Positions 15,130-24,246 of a stretch of DNA of 46,797 bases are shown here, piece after piece. The stretch spans positions 1 through 46,797 of the forward strand of contig JBCCDU010000028.1 of assembly GCA_039030715.1 (NCBI GenBank), in the 5' to 3' direction. Source of the stretch: Thermohalobaculum sp039030715. GTDB taxonomy: Bacteria > Pseudomonadota > Alphaproteobacteria > Rhodobacterales > Rhodobacteraceae. Position 1 is the first letter of the stretch, and each line of letters begins with the position of its first letter. Under the pieces are notes generated by a model. That model did not search any database, was not told where the DNA came from, and worked only from the letters and a program-made list of their open reading frames with translations. Made by a program: the position numbers and the translations under genes.

Positions 15130-15738
15130 ATGGCCGACATGGTCGCCAAAGCCGCATTCGACAGACGCCTGGCCGAGATCGTGACGCCCACGGTCGAGGA
15201 CATGGGGTTTGAGTTGGTGCGCCTGCGCTTCATGTCGGCAAAGTCAGCGACAGTGCAGATCATGGCCGAACGCGCAGACGGCACGATGGAGATCGAGGAT
15301 TGCGCGAAGCTCTCGCGCGCCCTTTCGGCCGTGCTAGACGTCGAGGATCCGATCGAAGGGGAATACAGCCTGGAGGTGTCCTCGCCCGGCATCGACCGCC
15401 CGCTGACCCGGCTGGTCGATTTCAACCGCTGGGAAGGCTATGAGGCCCGGTTGGAAACTGACGAGATGATCGACGGGCGCAAACGCTTCAAGGGCATCCT
15501 GGCGGGTGTCGAGGAAGACGAGGTGCTGATCGAGATCGATGCCGGCACCATCGGGCTGAAGTTCGAATGGCTCAACGATGCCAAGCTGATTCTGACCGAT
15601 GACCTTATCCGCGAGAGCCTCCAAGGCCGCAAACACGCTTTTAAGGAAGACGACTTCGACCAGATCGAGGAAGAAACCACCGAAATCCTAACGGAGGAAA
15701 AGACCATGACCAAAGCCACGACCAAGGGGCACGCCTGA
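15130..15738 (+). CDS. rimP: Ribosome maturation factor RimP
   Basis: A 202-residue RimP, needed for 30S subunit maturation. Conserved features: VEDMGFELVRLRF near the N-terminus, DCAKLSRALSAVLDVEDPI, YSLEVSSPGIDRPL and the C-terminal Sm-like barrel (FKGILAGVEEDEVLIEID). A short acidic and Thr/Lys-rich C-terminal extension is present. GGGAG precedes the ATG. One base separates it from nusA, the standard gene order. Confidence 0.95.
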   Translation: MADMVAKAAFDRRLAEIVTPTVEDMGFELVRLRFMSAKSATVQIMAERADGTMEIEDCAKLSRALSAVLDVEDPIEGEYSLEVSSPGIDRPLTRLVDFNRWEGYEARLETDEMIDGRKRFKGILAGVEEDEVLIEIDAGTIGLKFEWLNDAKLILTDDLIRESLQGRKHAFKEDDFDQIEEETTEILTEEKTMTKATTKGHA

Positions 15739-15739
15739 G

Positions 15740-17341
15740 ATGGTCAGCGCAAACCGTCTGGAGCTGTTGCAGATCGCCGATGCGGTCGCGCGGGAGAAGC
15801 TCATCGACCGTGAATTGGTGATCGAGGCCATGGAAGACAGCCTCGGCAAGGCCGCGCGTTCGCGCTATGGCGCCGAATATGACATCCGGGCGGTAATCGA
15901 CCGTCAGACCGGCGACACGAACATGTGGCGCGCGCTGGAGATCGTGGAGGAGGTCGAAAACCACTTCACCGAGATCAGCCTGGAAGAAGCACGGCTGAAA
16001 AATCCCGCGGCCGAAATCGGCGATTTCATCACCGAACCGTTGCCCGCCATGGAATTCGGCCGGATCGCAGCCCAGACCGCCAAGCAGGTCATCGTGCAAA
16101 AAGTGCGCGATGCCGAACGCGACCGCCAGTACGAGGAGTTCAAGGACCGCGTTGGCGAGATCATCAACGGCCAGGTCAAACGCGTCGAGTACGGCAACGT
16201 CATAGTCGATCTTGGCCGGGCCGAGGCGATCCTGCGCCGCGATCAGTTGATCATGCGCGAGGCGTATCGCCCGAACGACCGGATCCGCGCCTATATCCGC
16301 GATGTGAAACGCGAGACCCGGGGCCCGCAGATCTTCCTCAGCCGCACGGCGCCGGAATTCATGGCAAAGCTGTTCGCGATGGAGGTGCCGGAGATCTACG
16401 ACGGGATTATCGAGATCAAGGCGGTGGCCCGCGATCCAGGCTCGCGTGCCAAGATCGGCGTGATCTCCTATGACAACTCCATCGACCCGGTCGGGGCCTG
16501 CGTCGGTATGCGCGGCAGCCGCGTGCAGGCGGTGGTCAACGAGCTTCAGGGCGAGAAGATCGACATCATCCCCTGGGTCGACGACGCGGCCAGCTTCATC
16601 GTCAGTGCTCTGCAGCCCGCCGAGGTCGTGAAAGTCGTGATGGACGACGACGCGCAGCGCATCGAGGTTGTGGTGCCGGACGAGCAACTCTCGCAGGCCA
16701 TCGGTCGGCGCGGCCAGAATGTGCGTCTGGCCAGCCAGCTCACCGGTTGGGACATTGACATCATGACAGAGGCGGAGGAGAGCGAACGCCGTCAGCAGGA
16801 GTTCAACGAACGCTCGGCCATGTTCATGGAAACGATGAATGTGGACGAGATGGTCGCGCAGCTTCTGGTCTCCGAAGGATTTACCGCCCTCGAAGAGGTT
16901 GCCTATGTCGAGATCGACGAGCTGAGCGCCATCGACGGTTTCGATGAAGGCACGGCGGAGGAGTTGCAGGCCCGCGCCCTCGAAAGCCTGGAGGAGGTCA
17001 ACCAGAAGGCCCTGGCCGCCGCGCGTGAGCTGGGTGTCAAAGAGAACCTGGTTGAATTCGAAGGCCTCGCCCCCCAGATGATATTGGCCCTGGCCAAGGA
17101 TGGCGTGCTGGATCTCGAAACCTTCGCGACCTGCGCCGACTGGGAATTGGCCGGCGGCTATACCACCATCGATGGCAAGCGCATCAAAGACGATGGCGTG
17201 CTGGAACCTTTCGACGTCAGCCTGGAAGAGGCCCGCTATCTCGTGATGAAGGCGCGGGTCGATCTGGGCATCATCAAGCCCGAGGACATGATCCTCGAGG
17301 AAGAAGGCGCCGAGGGCGAGGACGAAACCGAGGAGGCATGA
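15740..17341 (+). CDS. nusA: Transcription termination/antitermination factor NusA
   Basis: A 533-residue NusA that binds RNA polymerase and nascent RNA. The N-terminal RNAP-binding domain (about 1-125), S1 domain (about 135-200), KH1/KH2 (about 230-345, with GACVGMRGSRVQAVVNELQG and IGRRGQNVRLASQLTGWDI) and two C-terminal acidic repeat helix-hairpin-helix domains (about 360-500) are all present. The C-terminal tail is very acidic (EEEGAEGEDETEEA). Its final codons supply the GAGGAGG that serves as ribosome binding site for ylxR. Confidence 0.97.
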   Translation: MVSANRLELLQIADAVAREKLIDRELVIEAMEDSLGKAARSRYGAEYDIRAVIDRQTGDTNMWRALEIVEEVENHFTEISLEEARLKNPAAEIGDFITEPLPAMEFGRIAAQTAKQVIVQKVRDAERDRQYEEFKDRVGEIINGQVKRVEYGNVIVDLGRAEAILRRDQLIMREAYRPNDRIRAYIRDVKRETRGPQIFLSRTAPEFMAKLFAMEVPEIYDGIIEIKAVARDPGSRAKIGVISYDNSIDPVGACVGMRGSRVQAVVNELQGEKIDIIPWVDDAASFIVSALQPAEVVKVVMDDDAQRIEVVVPDEQLSQAIGRRGQNVRLASQLTGWDIDIMTEAEESERRQQEFNERSAMFMETMNVDEMVAQLLVSEGFTALEEVAYVEIDELSAIDGFDEGTAEELQARALESLEEVNQKALAAARELGVKENLVEFEGLAPQMILALAKDGVLDLETFATCADWELAGGYTTIDGKRIKDDGVLEPFDVSLEEARYLVMKARVDLGIIKPEDMILEEEGAEGEDETEEA

Positions 17342-17342
17342 T

Positions 17343-18032
17343 CTGACCCGGGGCGGCAGGACAAAGGATCGAGACGGGCCCGAGCGGCGCTGCATCGCCA
17401 GCGGCGACAGCGGGCCGACGGATCGTATGATCCGCTTTGTGCTGGGACCCGGAGATCAGGTGGTGCCGGATCTGGCGGCAAAACTGCCGGGGCGCGGGGT
17501 TTGGCTGACCGCAGACCGTGCCCTGGTCGAGACGGCGGTGAAGAAGCGGCTGTTCTCCCGCGGGTTCAGGACGCAGGCTGGCGTGGCCCCGGACCTCGCC
17601 GACCTGCTGGAGCGGCTGCTGACAGAGCGGCTGACCTCGATCCTCGCCATGGCGCGCAAAGCGGGCCAGGCAGTGACGGGGTTCGAGAAGACCAAGGCAC
17701 GGCTTGCCGACGGAAGCGGCGCCATCTGGGTCGAGGCGCGGGACGGTGCCGCCGATGGCCGGACGAAGCTGCAGCGCGTCGCGGGCGGACCGCCCGGGAT
17801 CGGCGTTCTGACGGCGCAGGAATTGGGTTTGGCTTTTGGCCGCGACTTTGCCATACATGCCGCGCTTGACGCGGGCGGGTTGGCAAAGCGCGCATTGGCC
17901 GAGACGCATCGCCTAGCCGGGTTCAGACCCGGAGACGCGGTTGCAGATGTGGAAGGCGCGGCGGCACTCGCCGGCGTGTCAGGCAAAGACGAAGGGCGCG
18001 GGCCAGCAGGCCCCAGACAGGACAGCGTATGA
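17343..18032 (+). CDS. ylxR: YlxR/DUF448 RNA-binding protein with L7Ae-like domain, CTG start
   Basis: A two-domain RNA-binding protein: YlxR/DUF448 (PERRCIASGD, then MIRFVLGPGDQVVPD and LPGRGVWLTADR) followed by an L7Ae-like domain (LTSILAMARKAGQAVTGFEK). The first in-frame ATG (17427) would delete the conserved PERRC motif. In frame upstream there is only a CTG at 17343, six bases after GAGGAGG (17330-17336), giving LTRGGRTKDRDGPERRC. That is the expected family N-terminus with CTG in place of ATG (229 residues). An ATG at 17338 is followed at once by a stop. It overlaps infB by four bases (ATGA). YlxR proteins modulate RNase P or translation in other bacteria. Confidence 0.8.
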   Translation: MTRGGRTKDRDGPERRCIASGDSGPTDRMIRFVLGPGDQVVPDLAAKLPGRGVWLTADRALVETAVKKRLFSRGFRTQAGVAPDLADLLERLLTERLTSILAMARKAGQAVTGFEKTKARLADGSGAIWVEARDGAADGRTKLQRVAGGPPGIGVLTAQELGLAFGRDFAIHAALDAGGLAKRALAETHRLAGFRPGDAVADVEGAAALAGVSGKDEGRGPAGPRQDSV

Positions 18033-20668
18033 GCGATACGGATAATGACAACAAGGGTATGGGCCGTGGCCGCACTGGGGCGGGACCGCGTGGACCTGCG
18101 CGTCAAAGCCTTGGCGGGGGTCGTACCAAATCCGTTGTTGTCGAGAAAAAGCGCAAGCGGGTTCTGACGCCTCCCGGTGCGGCAAAGCCGACACTGAACC
18201 TCGCGCCCAAAGCGAAGGCAGAGCCTGAAAAGGCGGCCACTGGCGGTGGTGGCGGCGAGCGCAAGCCCCCGACCGCCCGTGCTGACACGCCCGAAGCACC
18301 GCGCCCGCAGAGGGGCGGCGGTCGACCCAACATGCTGAAATCGCTGTCGGAAGAGGAATATGCACGCCGCCTTCAGGCCCTGAAGCAGGCCAAGAAAGAC
18401 GACGAGATCCGCAAGGTCCGCGAGGCTGAGGAAGACAAGAAGCGTGCCGAACGCGCCGCCAAACGCGCCGAGGAAGAAGCCGCCAAGCGTGCTGAGGAAG
18501 AGGCCGACGCTGCGGCCCGCGAAGCGCGCGAGCGCGAAGCTGCCGAAAAGGCCGCTGCCGAAAAGGCCCAAGAGGAAGAACGAGCCGCCGCCGAGGCCGC
18601 AAAGGCAGCTGCGTCGGCCGCTGCCGCCGCAGCCAGTGGCGACGCACCTGCGGCAGCACGCCCGACCCGCACAGCCGAGGAAGACGATAGCCGTGCCCGC
18701 CGGGGCCCGGGCGGCGCTGCAGCGCCGAAGAAGCAACAGCAGCCCACCCGTGGCCGCGGCGACGACCGCCGCCGGTCGGGCAAACTGACGATCGCGCAGG
18801 CCACCGGCGATTCGGAAGGCGGTCGCCAACGCTCGATGGCCGCGATGAAGCGCCGTCAGGAGCGTGAGCGTCGCAAGATGATGGGCTCGGTCGAACGCGA
18901 AAAGGTCTTCCGCGAAGTGACCTTGCCCGAGGCGATCACGGTGCAGGAACTGGCCAACCGTATGACCGAGCGGGTCGCCGATGTGGTCAAGTCGCTGATG
19001 AAGAACGGCATCATGGCCACCCAGAACGAGGTGATCGATCAGGACACCGCCGAACTGGTGATCGAGGAGTTTGGCCACACCGTCAAACGCGTCTCGGAAT
19101 CCGATGTCGAGAACGTCATCGAGACCGAGGACGACAAGGACGAGGATCTGATCCCGCGCGCCCCGATCATCACGATCATGGGCCATGTCGATCACGGGAA
19201 AACCTCTCTACTGGACGCGCTGCGCAAAACCAATGTGGTCGCGGGCGAGGCTGGCGGGATCACCCAGCATATCGGCGCCTATCAGATTGTCAGCGAGGGC
19301 GGCTCCAAGCTGACCTTCCTGGACACACCAGGCCACGCGGCCTTTACCTCGATGCGCGCACGCGGCGCTCAGGTGACGGATATCGTGATTCTGGTGGTTG
19401 CAGCCGATGACTCGGTCATGCCTCAGACCATCGAGGCGATTGCCCATGCCAAGGCCGCCGAAGTGCCGATGATCGTGGCGATCAACAAGATCGACCGCGA
19501 AGGCGCGGACGCCAACAAGGTGCGCACCGAGCTTCTGCAGCATGAGGTCATCGTCGAAGCGATGTCGGGCGACGTTCTGGATGTCGAGGTTTCGGCCATC
19601 ACCGGCCAGGGGCTGGATACTCTGGTCGAAAACATCGCGCTACAATCCGAGTTGCTGGAGCTGAAGGCCAATCCCAAACGCGCCGCCGAGGGTGCCGTGA
19701 TCGAGGCCAAGCTGGACGTGGGCCGCGGTCCAGTAGCCACGGTTCTGGTCCAACGGGGCACCCTGCGCACCGGCGACATCTTCGTCGTCGGCGAGCAATG
19801 GGGCAAAGTGCGTGCCCTGGTCGATGACAAGGGCGAACGGATCAAGGAAGCCGGACCATCCGTCCCGGTCGAGGTTCTGGGCCTGAACGGCACGCCGGAG
19901 GCTGGCGACGTGCTGAACGTGGTCGAGGACGAGGCCAAAGCCCGCGAGATCGCCGACTATCGTCAGCGCACGGCGCGCGAGAAAGCTGCCGCTTCGGGCG
20001 GGCGCACAACCCTGGATCAGCTTTTGGCGCAACAAAGCTCCGGTACCGACCTGGCCGAGCTGCCCATCGTGGTGAAAGCCGACGTGCAGGGGTCTGCCGA
20101 GGCCATCGTTCAGGCAATGGAAAAGATCGGCAATGACGAGGTCAAGATCCGCGTCCTGCATTCCGGCGTCGGCGCGATCACGGAATCGGACGTGAACCTG
20201 GCGGAGGCCTCGAAAGCCCCGATCATCGGCTTCAACGTTCGGGCCAATGCACCTGCGCGCGAGGCGGCAAACCAGAAGGGCGTCGAGATCCGCTACTACT
20301 CGATCATCTACGATCTGGTGGACGACATCAAACAGGCGGCATCGGGCCTGCTCAGCCCCGAGATCAAGGAAACCTTCATCGGCTATGCCACGATCAAGGA
20401 GGTCTTCAAGGTAACCGGAGTCGGCAAGGTCGCCGGTTGCGAGGTCACGGAAGGTGTTGCACAACGCGCCGCCGGGGTGCGCCTTCTGCGCGACAACGTG
20501 GTGATCCACGAGGGCACGCTGAAGACGCTGAAACGCTTCAAGGACGAAGTGAAAGAAGTCCAGGGCGGTCAGGAATGCGGCATGGCCTTCGAGAACTACG
20601 AAGACATCCGCGAAGGCGACGTGATCGAGATCTTCACGCGCGAGGAGGTCGAGCGCACGCTGGCGTAA
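18029..20668 (+). CDS. infB: Translation initiation factor IF-2
   Basis: An 879-residue IF-2. It has an Ala/Glu/Arg/Lys-rich low-complexity and coiled N-terminal region (about 100-220), an IF2_N domain (about 290-340), then the GTPase domain with GHVDHGKTS (about 385), DTPGH (432) and NKID (486), and the beta-barrel and C-terminal fMet-tRNA binding domains. Length suits alphaproteobacterial IF-2. The ATG overlaps the ylxR stop as ATGA. The repetitive N-terminus creates long open frames on the other strands that are not genes. Confidence 0.97.
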   Translation: MSDTDNDNKGMGRGRTGAGPRGPARQSLGGGRTKSVVVEKKRKRVLTPPGAAKPTLNLAPKAKAEPEKAATGGGGGERKPPTARADTPEAPRPQRGGGRPNMLKSLSEEEYARRLQALKQAKKDDEIRKVREAEEDKKRAERAAKRAEEEAAKRAEEEADAAAREAREREAAEKAAAEKAQEEERAAAEAAKAAASAAAAAASGDAPAAARPTRTAEEDDSRARRGPGGAAAPKKQQQPTRGRGDDRRRSGKLTIAQATGDSEGGRQRSMAAMKRRQERERRKMMGSVEREKVFREVTLPEAITVQELANRMTERVADVVKSLMKNGIMATQNEVIDQDTAELVIEEFGHTVKRVSESDVENVIETEDDKDEDLIPRAPIITIMGHVDHGKTSLLDALRKTNVVAGEAGGITQHIGAYQIVSEGGSKLTFLDTPGHAAFTSMRARGAQVTDIVILVVAADDSVMPQTIEAIAHAKAAEVPMIVAINKIDREGADANKVRTELLQHEVIVEAMSGDVLDVEVSAITGQGLDTLVENIALQSELLELKANPKRAAEGAVIEAKLDVGRGPVATVLVQRGTLRTGDIFVVGEQWGKVRALVDDKGERIKEAGPSVPVEVLGLNGTPEAGDVLNVVEDEAKAREIADYRQRTAREKAAASGGRTTLDQLLAQQSSGTDLAELPIVVKADVQGSAEAIVQAMEKIGNDEVKIRVLHSGVGAITESDVNLAEASKAPIIGFNVRANAPAREAANQKGVEIRYYSIIYDLVDDIKQAASGLLSPEIKETFIGYATIKEVFKVTGVGKVAGCEVTEGVAQRAAGVRLLRDNVVIHEGTLKTLKRFKDEVKEVQGGQECGMAFENYEDIREGDVIEIFTREEVERTLA

Positions 20669-20695
20669 CCCGCTGGCGGCGCTATCTCGTTCCGG

Positions 20696-21379
20696 ATGAC
20701 AACACGAAAAAAGGCCTTGATTCTGGGCGCGACCGGCGGGATCGGCGCGGCTGTCTCCGCACGACTGTCAGATGCGGGAAGGGCTATCACAGGTCTATCC
20801 CGCCGCGATGGGCTGGACTGGACCGCGCCTGCGCAGGCCGAGGCAGCCTTGTTGCGCGCCGCAGACGCGGGCCCCTTCGATCTGATCTTCGATGCCACTG
20901 GCGCCCTGACGATCGGCGAGGCACAGCCGGAAAAGAAACTGGCCGCGATCGAGGCGGAAGCGATGCTCGCCCAATTCGCTGTCAATGCGGTGGGACCGGC
21001 ATTGATCCTAAAGCATCATACCCGGTTGCTTCCACGTCAGGGTCGGTCGGTATTTGCGACCCTCTCGGCCCGGGTTGGGTCCATCGGCGACAACCGGCTC
21101 GGGGGTTGGATTTCATACCGCGCTGCGAAGGCCGCGTTGAATCAGGTGGTTCGCACTGCGGCGGTGGAGATTGCTCGCACACGGCCCGAAGCCATCTGCG
21201 CCGCCCTGCATCCTGGCACAGTGCGCACGACGCTCAGCACGCCAGTTATCGGGCAAGGCGGCCCTTCCGTTCTAGCACCAGAAGATGCGGCCGCGCGCCT
21301 GCTGAGCGTGCTCGATGGCCTGACCCCGGCGAAAAGCGGCGGATTCTATGCCTATGACGGCCAGCCGATCCCCTGGTAG
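20696..21379 (+). CDS. SDR-family oxidoreductase
   Basis: A 227-residue short-chain dehydrogenase of the C-factor/CsgA-like branch. The Rossmann motif GATGGIGAAV sits at about 9-18, the active-site SYRAAKAAL contains YxxxK, and the catalytic Ser is probably in TLSARVGS. A C-terminal YDGQPIPW closes the protein. It lies 27 bases after infB and before rbfA, an insertion in an otherwise standard translation operon. It may be read through from infB. Substrate unknown. Confidence 0.85.
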   Translation: MTTRKKALILGATGGIGAAVSARLSDAGRAITGLSRRDGLDWTAPAQAEAALLRAADAGPFDLIFDATGALTIGEAQPEKKLAAIEAEAMLAQFAVNAVGPALILKHHTRLLPRQGRSVFATLSARVGSIGDNRLGGWISYRAAKAALNQVVRTAAVEIARTRPEAICAALHPGTVRTTLSTPVIGQGGPSVLAPEDAAARLLSVLDGLTPAKSGGFYAYDGQPIPW

Positions 21380-21438
21380 GGCGCTGGACAGGCGGCCCGC
21401 GCGGATGCTAAGGCGCGCGCCCATTGGAGATTGAGACC

Positions 21439-21825
21439 ATGTCGAAACACCTCGCCGACGGCCCCTCGCAACGCCAGCTTCGCGTGGGCGAACTTATCCG
21501 GCGCGCGCTGAGCGATGTGCTGATGCGCGGCGACCTGCACGAGCCCGAACTCGAAGGCGCGTCGATCACCGTGGGAGAGGTCCGCGTCAGCCCGGACCTG
21601 CGCCAGGCCACAGCATATGTCATGCCTCTGGGCGGCGCCAACGCGGACGCGATCCTGGCCGCGTTGAACAAGGCCAAACGCGATGTACGCCGTCAGGTGA
21701 ATCGCTCCGTCACACTGAAATTCTCGCCCGACATCCGCTTTGCGCTTGACGAGAGCTTCGACCGCATGGATGCGACCCGCGAGATGCTCTCGCGTCCCGA
21801 TGTGGCACGCGATTTGGAAGATTAA
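21439..21825 (+). CDS. rbfA: 30S ribosome-binding factor RbfA
   Basis: A 128-residue KH-fold factor for 16S rRNA 5'-end maturation (RQLRVGELIRRALSDVL, ITVGEVRVSPDLRQATAYVMPL, IRFALDESFDRMD). The ATG at 21439 has GGAG upstream; a TTG five codons earlier is not needed. It is the last gene of the translation block in this window: truB, which often follows, is absent, and secreted RTX genes begin 282 bases later. Confidence 0.95.
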   Translation: MSKHLADGPSQRQLRVGELIRRALSDVLMRGDLHEPELEGASITVGEVRVSPDLRQATAYVMPLGGANADAILAALNKAKRDVRRQVNRSVTLKFSPDIRFALDESFDRMDATREMLSRPDVARDLED

Positions 21826-22107
21826 GGGTCGCATTTCCGCGGCCTGACAGTTGATTTGACGAGAAGTTCAACCGTAGCTAACGCTCGCGCCGAGTGGTTA
21901 CAAATGGTGTGGCGGTTTTAGAATAATAACCTCCAAACTGTTGCTCTAAGCCGCACTGTACTGCTCGACAAAGATAGACATGGGTTGCCGAAACCGTTTG
22001 GAGCCGACCTTCAAACAAGCTCGATGCGACAGAAGATGACTTTTGCCCTAGGTGGAAGCGCACTCGCATCAGATTATACTGTGGGTTTTCATTAAGGAGT
22101 CTTTCAG
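21826..22107. other. AT-richer intergenic boundary
   Basis: The 282 bases between rbfA and the first RTX gene are visibly richer in A and T than either side. Short frames exist on both strands but none has a start, ribosome binding site and recognisable motif together. AAGGAG at 22095-22100 is the ribosome binding site of the RTX gene. No terminator or insertion-sequence end was recognised. Confidence 0.5.
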
Positions 22108-24216
22108 ATGGCAACAGAAGAGCTTTTAGTCGCCAGCGCCATACTCGCAAATGGTAATATCGGTCAGGTTGTTGGAGAGTTCGACGGCCTGGGTTTCGCG
22201 CTCGGTAATGGCTTCCGAGCAATCGTGCGCAACGGAAAAACCGGCGAGCTTCTCACCGATTTCCCCATCCCTATCCCCGCACCACAGACAAGTATCGAAG
22301 GCATTGGAATCGCCGGAGTCCTCTCGATCGTCCCGGATGCAGATGGAGGCTTCTTTGTGCCGGTGTTTCAATTCGCGGGTCCGCTTAAACTGACCCGAGT
22401 GTCAGCCGACGGCATCCCGGGCATCCTAGATGACTTTGTTCGGATCGACGGCGACGAGGAGTTCTTTTTGCCAACCGGGCGCGGGGAGACAGCTGACGGG
22501 GGCTTCCTGATCAACGGCATCGCTTCTTTCGACCCCGACACTTCGGACCATCCCCCGGAATTCGCCGAAATTTTCGGAACTGGGGAGTTTCGTATATCGC
22601 CATTACCCGAAATCGACCCGGACGCCACGGGGATCCCGCTGAAAAATGGCAACCTGCTCTTCATCAGCAATGGCGTTAATACGACGGAGCGCACGATACA
22701 ATTGTTCGATCCTGATCTGAACTTTCTTGGGGAACGGACGGAACCGCTGGCAGATCTCGAAAACGCTGTCGCGAGGGTGAGCGGGAGTCCGTTGAAGATC
22801 GAAGAACTGCCCCTGTCCAACAAATTTGTCGGTGTATGGCAGCAGTTTCAAGGGCCAGTTCTCAACCCCGGCCCCGACGTTCCATTCGTGCCGGAGAATA
22901 GTCCCACGGGCCTGTTCCTTGGGTTCGGAGATCTGCTGGGCGAAAACACGCTCGACGGACTTAGCAATGTTACCCGGATTACCAGCGATCTGACTGACCG
23001 TATACTCGGGGGCAGCTTCGACATAATGGCTTTGCCGGATGGAAGCTTTATCGTCGGTTGGATTGCGAGGTTACGCGTCGGCGAGCAAGGCGCCAGCATG
23101 CTCGAAAGCCAGGCTTTTTGGCAGCATTTCGACGCCGACGGTATAGCCTTGAACGAAGCCCAATCGGTTGGACCGGCTGCACAGCAAGAACGAGGGGTCT
23201 TTATCGAGCCGCTCGAGGCTGGCAAATTTTTGCTCACCACGCATGTCTTGGAAGATATTGACGACCGCGGAATGTTGGACGCGTTTGAGTTCTCGGTCGA
23301 TCTGAACCCAGTCGTCGATGTGCTAAGCGATTCGTCTGATCAGTTTATCGGGAACCGAGAAGTTCAGGTCGTACTCGGCCTTTCCGGCAACGATATTATC
23401 GAAACGCGGGCGGCTGCAGATGTCGTACAGGCGGGCGCTGGCGACGACACCGTCAACGCCGGGACTGGCGATGACAGCATCGATGGTGGGCTGGGCAATG
23501 ATCTGCTTCTCGGCTTTTCCGGCGATGACACCCTGGATGGCGGTGCCGGTGATGACACCCTGGTCGGCGGGAGCGGCGCAGACCGCTTGGTGGGCGGCGC
23601 AGGTTCGGATGTGGCCGATTACTCCGCTGCGAACAACCGTGTCTTTGCGGACCTGCAGAATATGACTGACGGAATCGGCGAAGCCGCAGGCGACTTCTAC
23701 TTCGGGGTCGAGCATCTGGTCGGTACGGGTCAGAGCGACTTCTTGCGTGGAAACGCTGTCGGCAATCATCTCGCTGGAGGCACAGGGTCCGACAGGCTTT
23801 ATGGACGGGGCGGGGACGATACGCTGAAAGGTGAGGCGGGGGTCGACAAGCTCTACGGCAATGCGGGTTCGGATATCATGTCCGGTGGACTGGGGGCGGA
23901 CCGGTTCATCTACTATCAGCTCTCGGACAGCCGGGCCGGGGTCGATGAACGCGACACGATCACGGATTTCGCTGCGGGCGAGGACCGGATTGAGCTTCGC
24001 TGGATCGATGCCGACACGACCGCTGCAGGGAACCAGGGCTTCGACTTCATCGGCAAGGCCGGCTTCTCCGGCAAGGCTGGTGAGTTGCGCTTCTTTCAGG
24101 CCGGCAACGATCAGCGCAGCGTGGTTTTGGCAGACGCGGATGGGGACCGGATCGCGGATTTCGAGATCGAGCTGCTGGGCGAGATCCCCCTGACAGAGGA
24201 AGATTTCTTGCTATAA
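22108..24216 (+). CDS. RTX-repeat secreted protein, copy 1
   Basis: A 702-residue predicted type I-secreted calcium-binding protein. Residues 1-410 form a repeat-rich, probably beta-propeller-like N-terminal region (MALPDGSFIVGWIARL, WQHFDADGIAL). RTX nonapeptides (GGxGxDxLx) run at about 440-510 and 550-600, followed by a serralysin-type C-terminal beta domain (DRFIYYQLSDS, DTITDFAAGEDRIEL) and the tail TEEDFLL. No signal peptide, as expected for type I export. It is paralogous along its length with the next gene. Codon choice near the N-terminus is less GC-biased than in its neighbours, compatible with older transfer. Function unknown. Confidence 0.8.
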   Translation: MATEELLVASAILANGNIGQVVGEFDGLGFALGNGFRAIVRNGKTGELLTDFPIPIPAPQTSIEGIGIAGVLSIVPDADGGFFVPVFQFAGPLKLTRVSADGIPGILDDFVRIDGDEEFFLPTGRGETADGGFLINGIASFDPDTSDHPPEFAEIFGTGEFRISPLPEIDPDATGIPLKNGNLLFISNGVNTTERTIQLFDPDLNFLGERTEPLADLENAVARVSGSPLKIEELPLSNKFVGVWQQFQGPVLNPGPDVPFVPENSPTGLFLGFGDLLGENTLDGLSNVTRITSDLTDRILGGSFDIMALPDGSFIVGWIARLRVGEQGASMLESQAFWQHFDADGIALNEAQSVGPAAQQERGVFIEPLEAGKFLLTTHVLEDIDDRGMLDAFEFSVDLNPVVDVLSDSSDQFIGNREVQVVLGLSGNDIIETRAAADVVQAGAGDDTVNAGTGDDSIDGGLGNDLLLGFSGDDTLDGGAGDDTLVGGSGADRLVGGAGSDVADYSAANNRVFADLQNMTDGIGEAAGDFYFGVEHLVGTGQSDFLRGNAVGNHLAGGTGSDRLYGRGGDDTLKGEAGVDKLYGNAGSDIMSGGLGADRFIYYQLSDSRAGVDERDTITDFAAGEDRIELRWIDADTTAAGNQGFDFIGKAGFSGKAGELRFFQAGNDQRSVVLADADGDRIADFEIELLGEIPLTEEDFLL

Positions 24217-24246
24217 CGCCCTTGGTGGACTTTCGGGAGTGGCGAC

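Noticed and set aside
15641..17395. Long minus-strand open frame opposite nusA, and similar long frames opposite infB (17456-19195), the caspase-like gene (10176-11738), the RTX protease (30835-32283) and the ATP-grasp gene (38023-39504)
   Set aside because: They lie wholly within strongly supported genes, have no recognisable motifs or ribosome binding sites, and show the His/Arg/Ala bias of antisense frames in GC-rich DNA.
17427..18032. ylxR starting at the first ATG
   Set aside because: This would remove the conserved PERRC motif of the YlxR domain and leave 86 bases of conserved coding sequence untranslated without a ribosome binding site at 17427.
21878..22222. Minus-strand 114-residue frame across the rbfA/RTX gap as a transposase remnant
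   Set aside because: No DDE or HUH motif, no flanking inverted or direct repeats, and half of it overlaps the RTX coding sequence.
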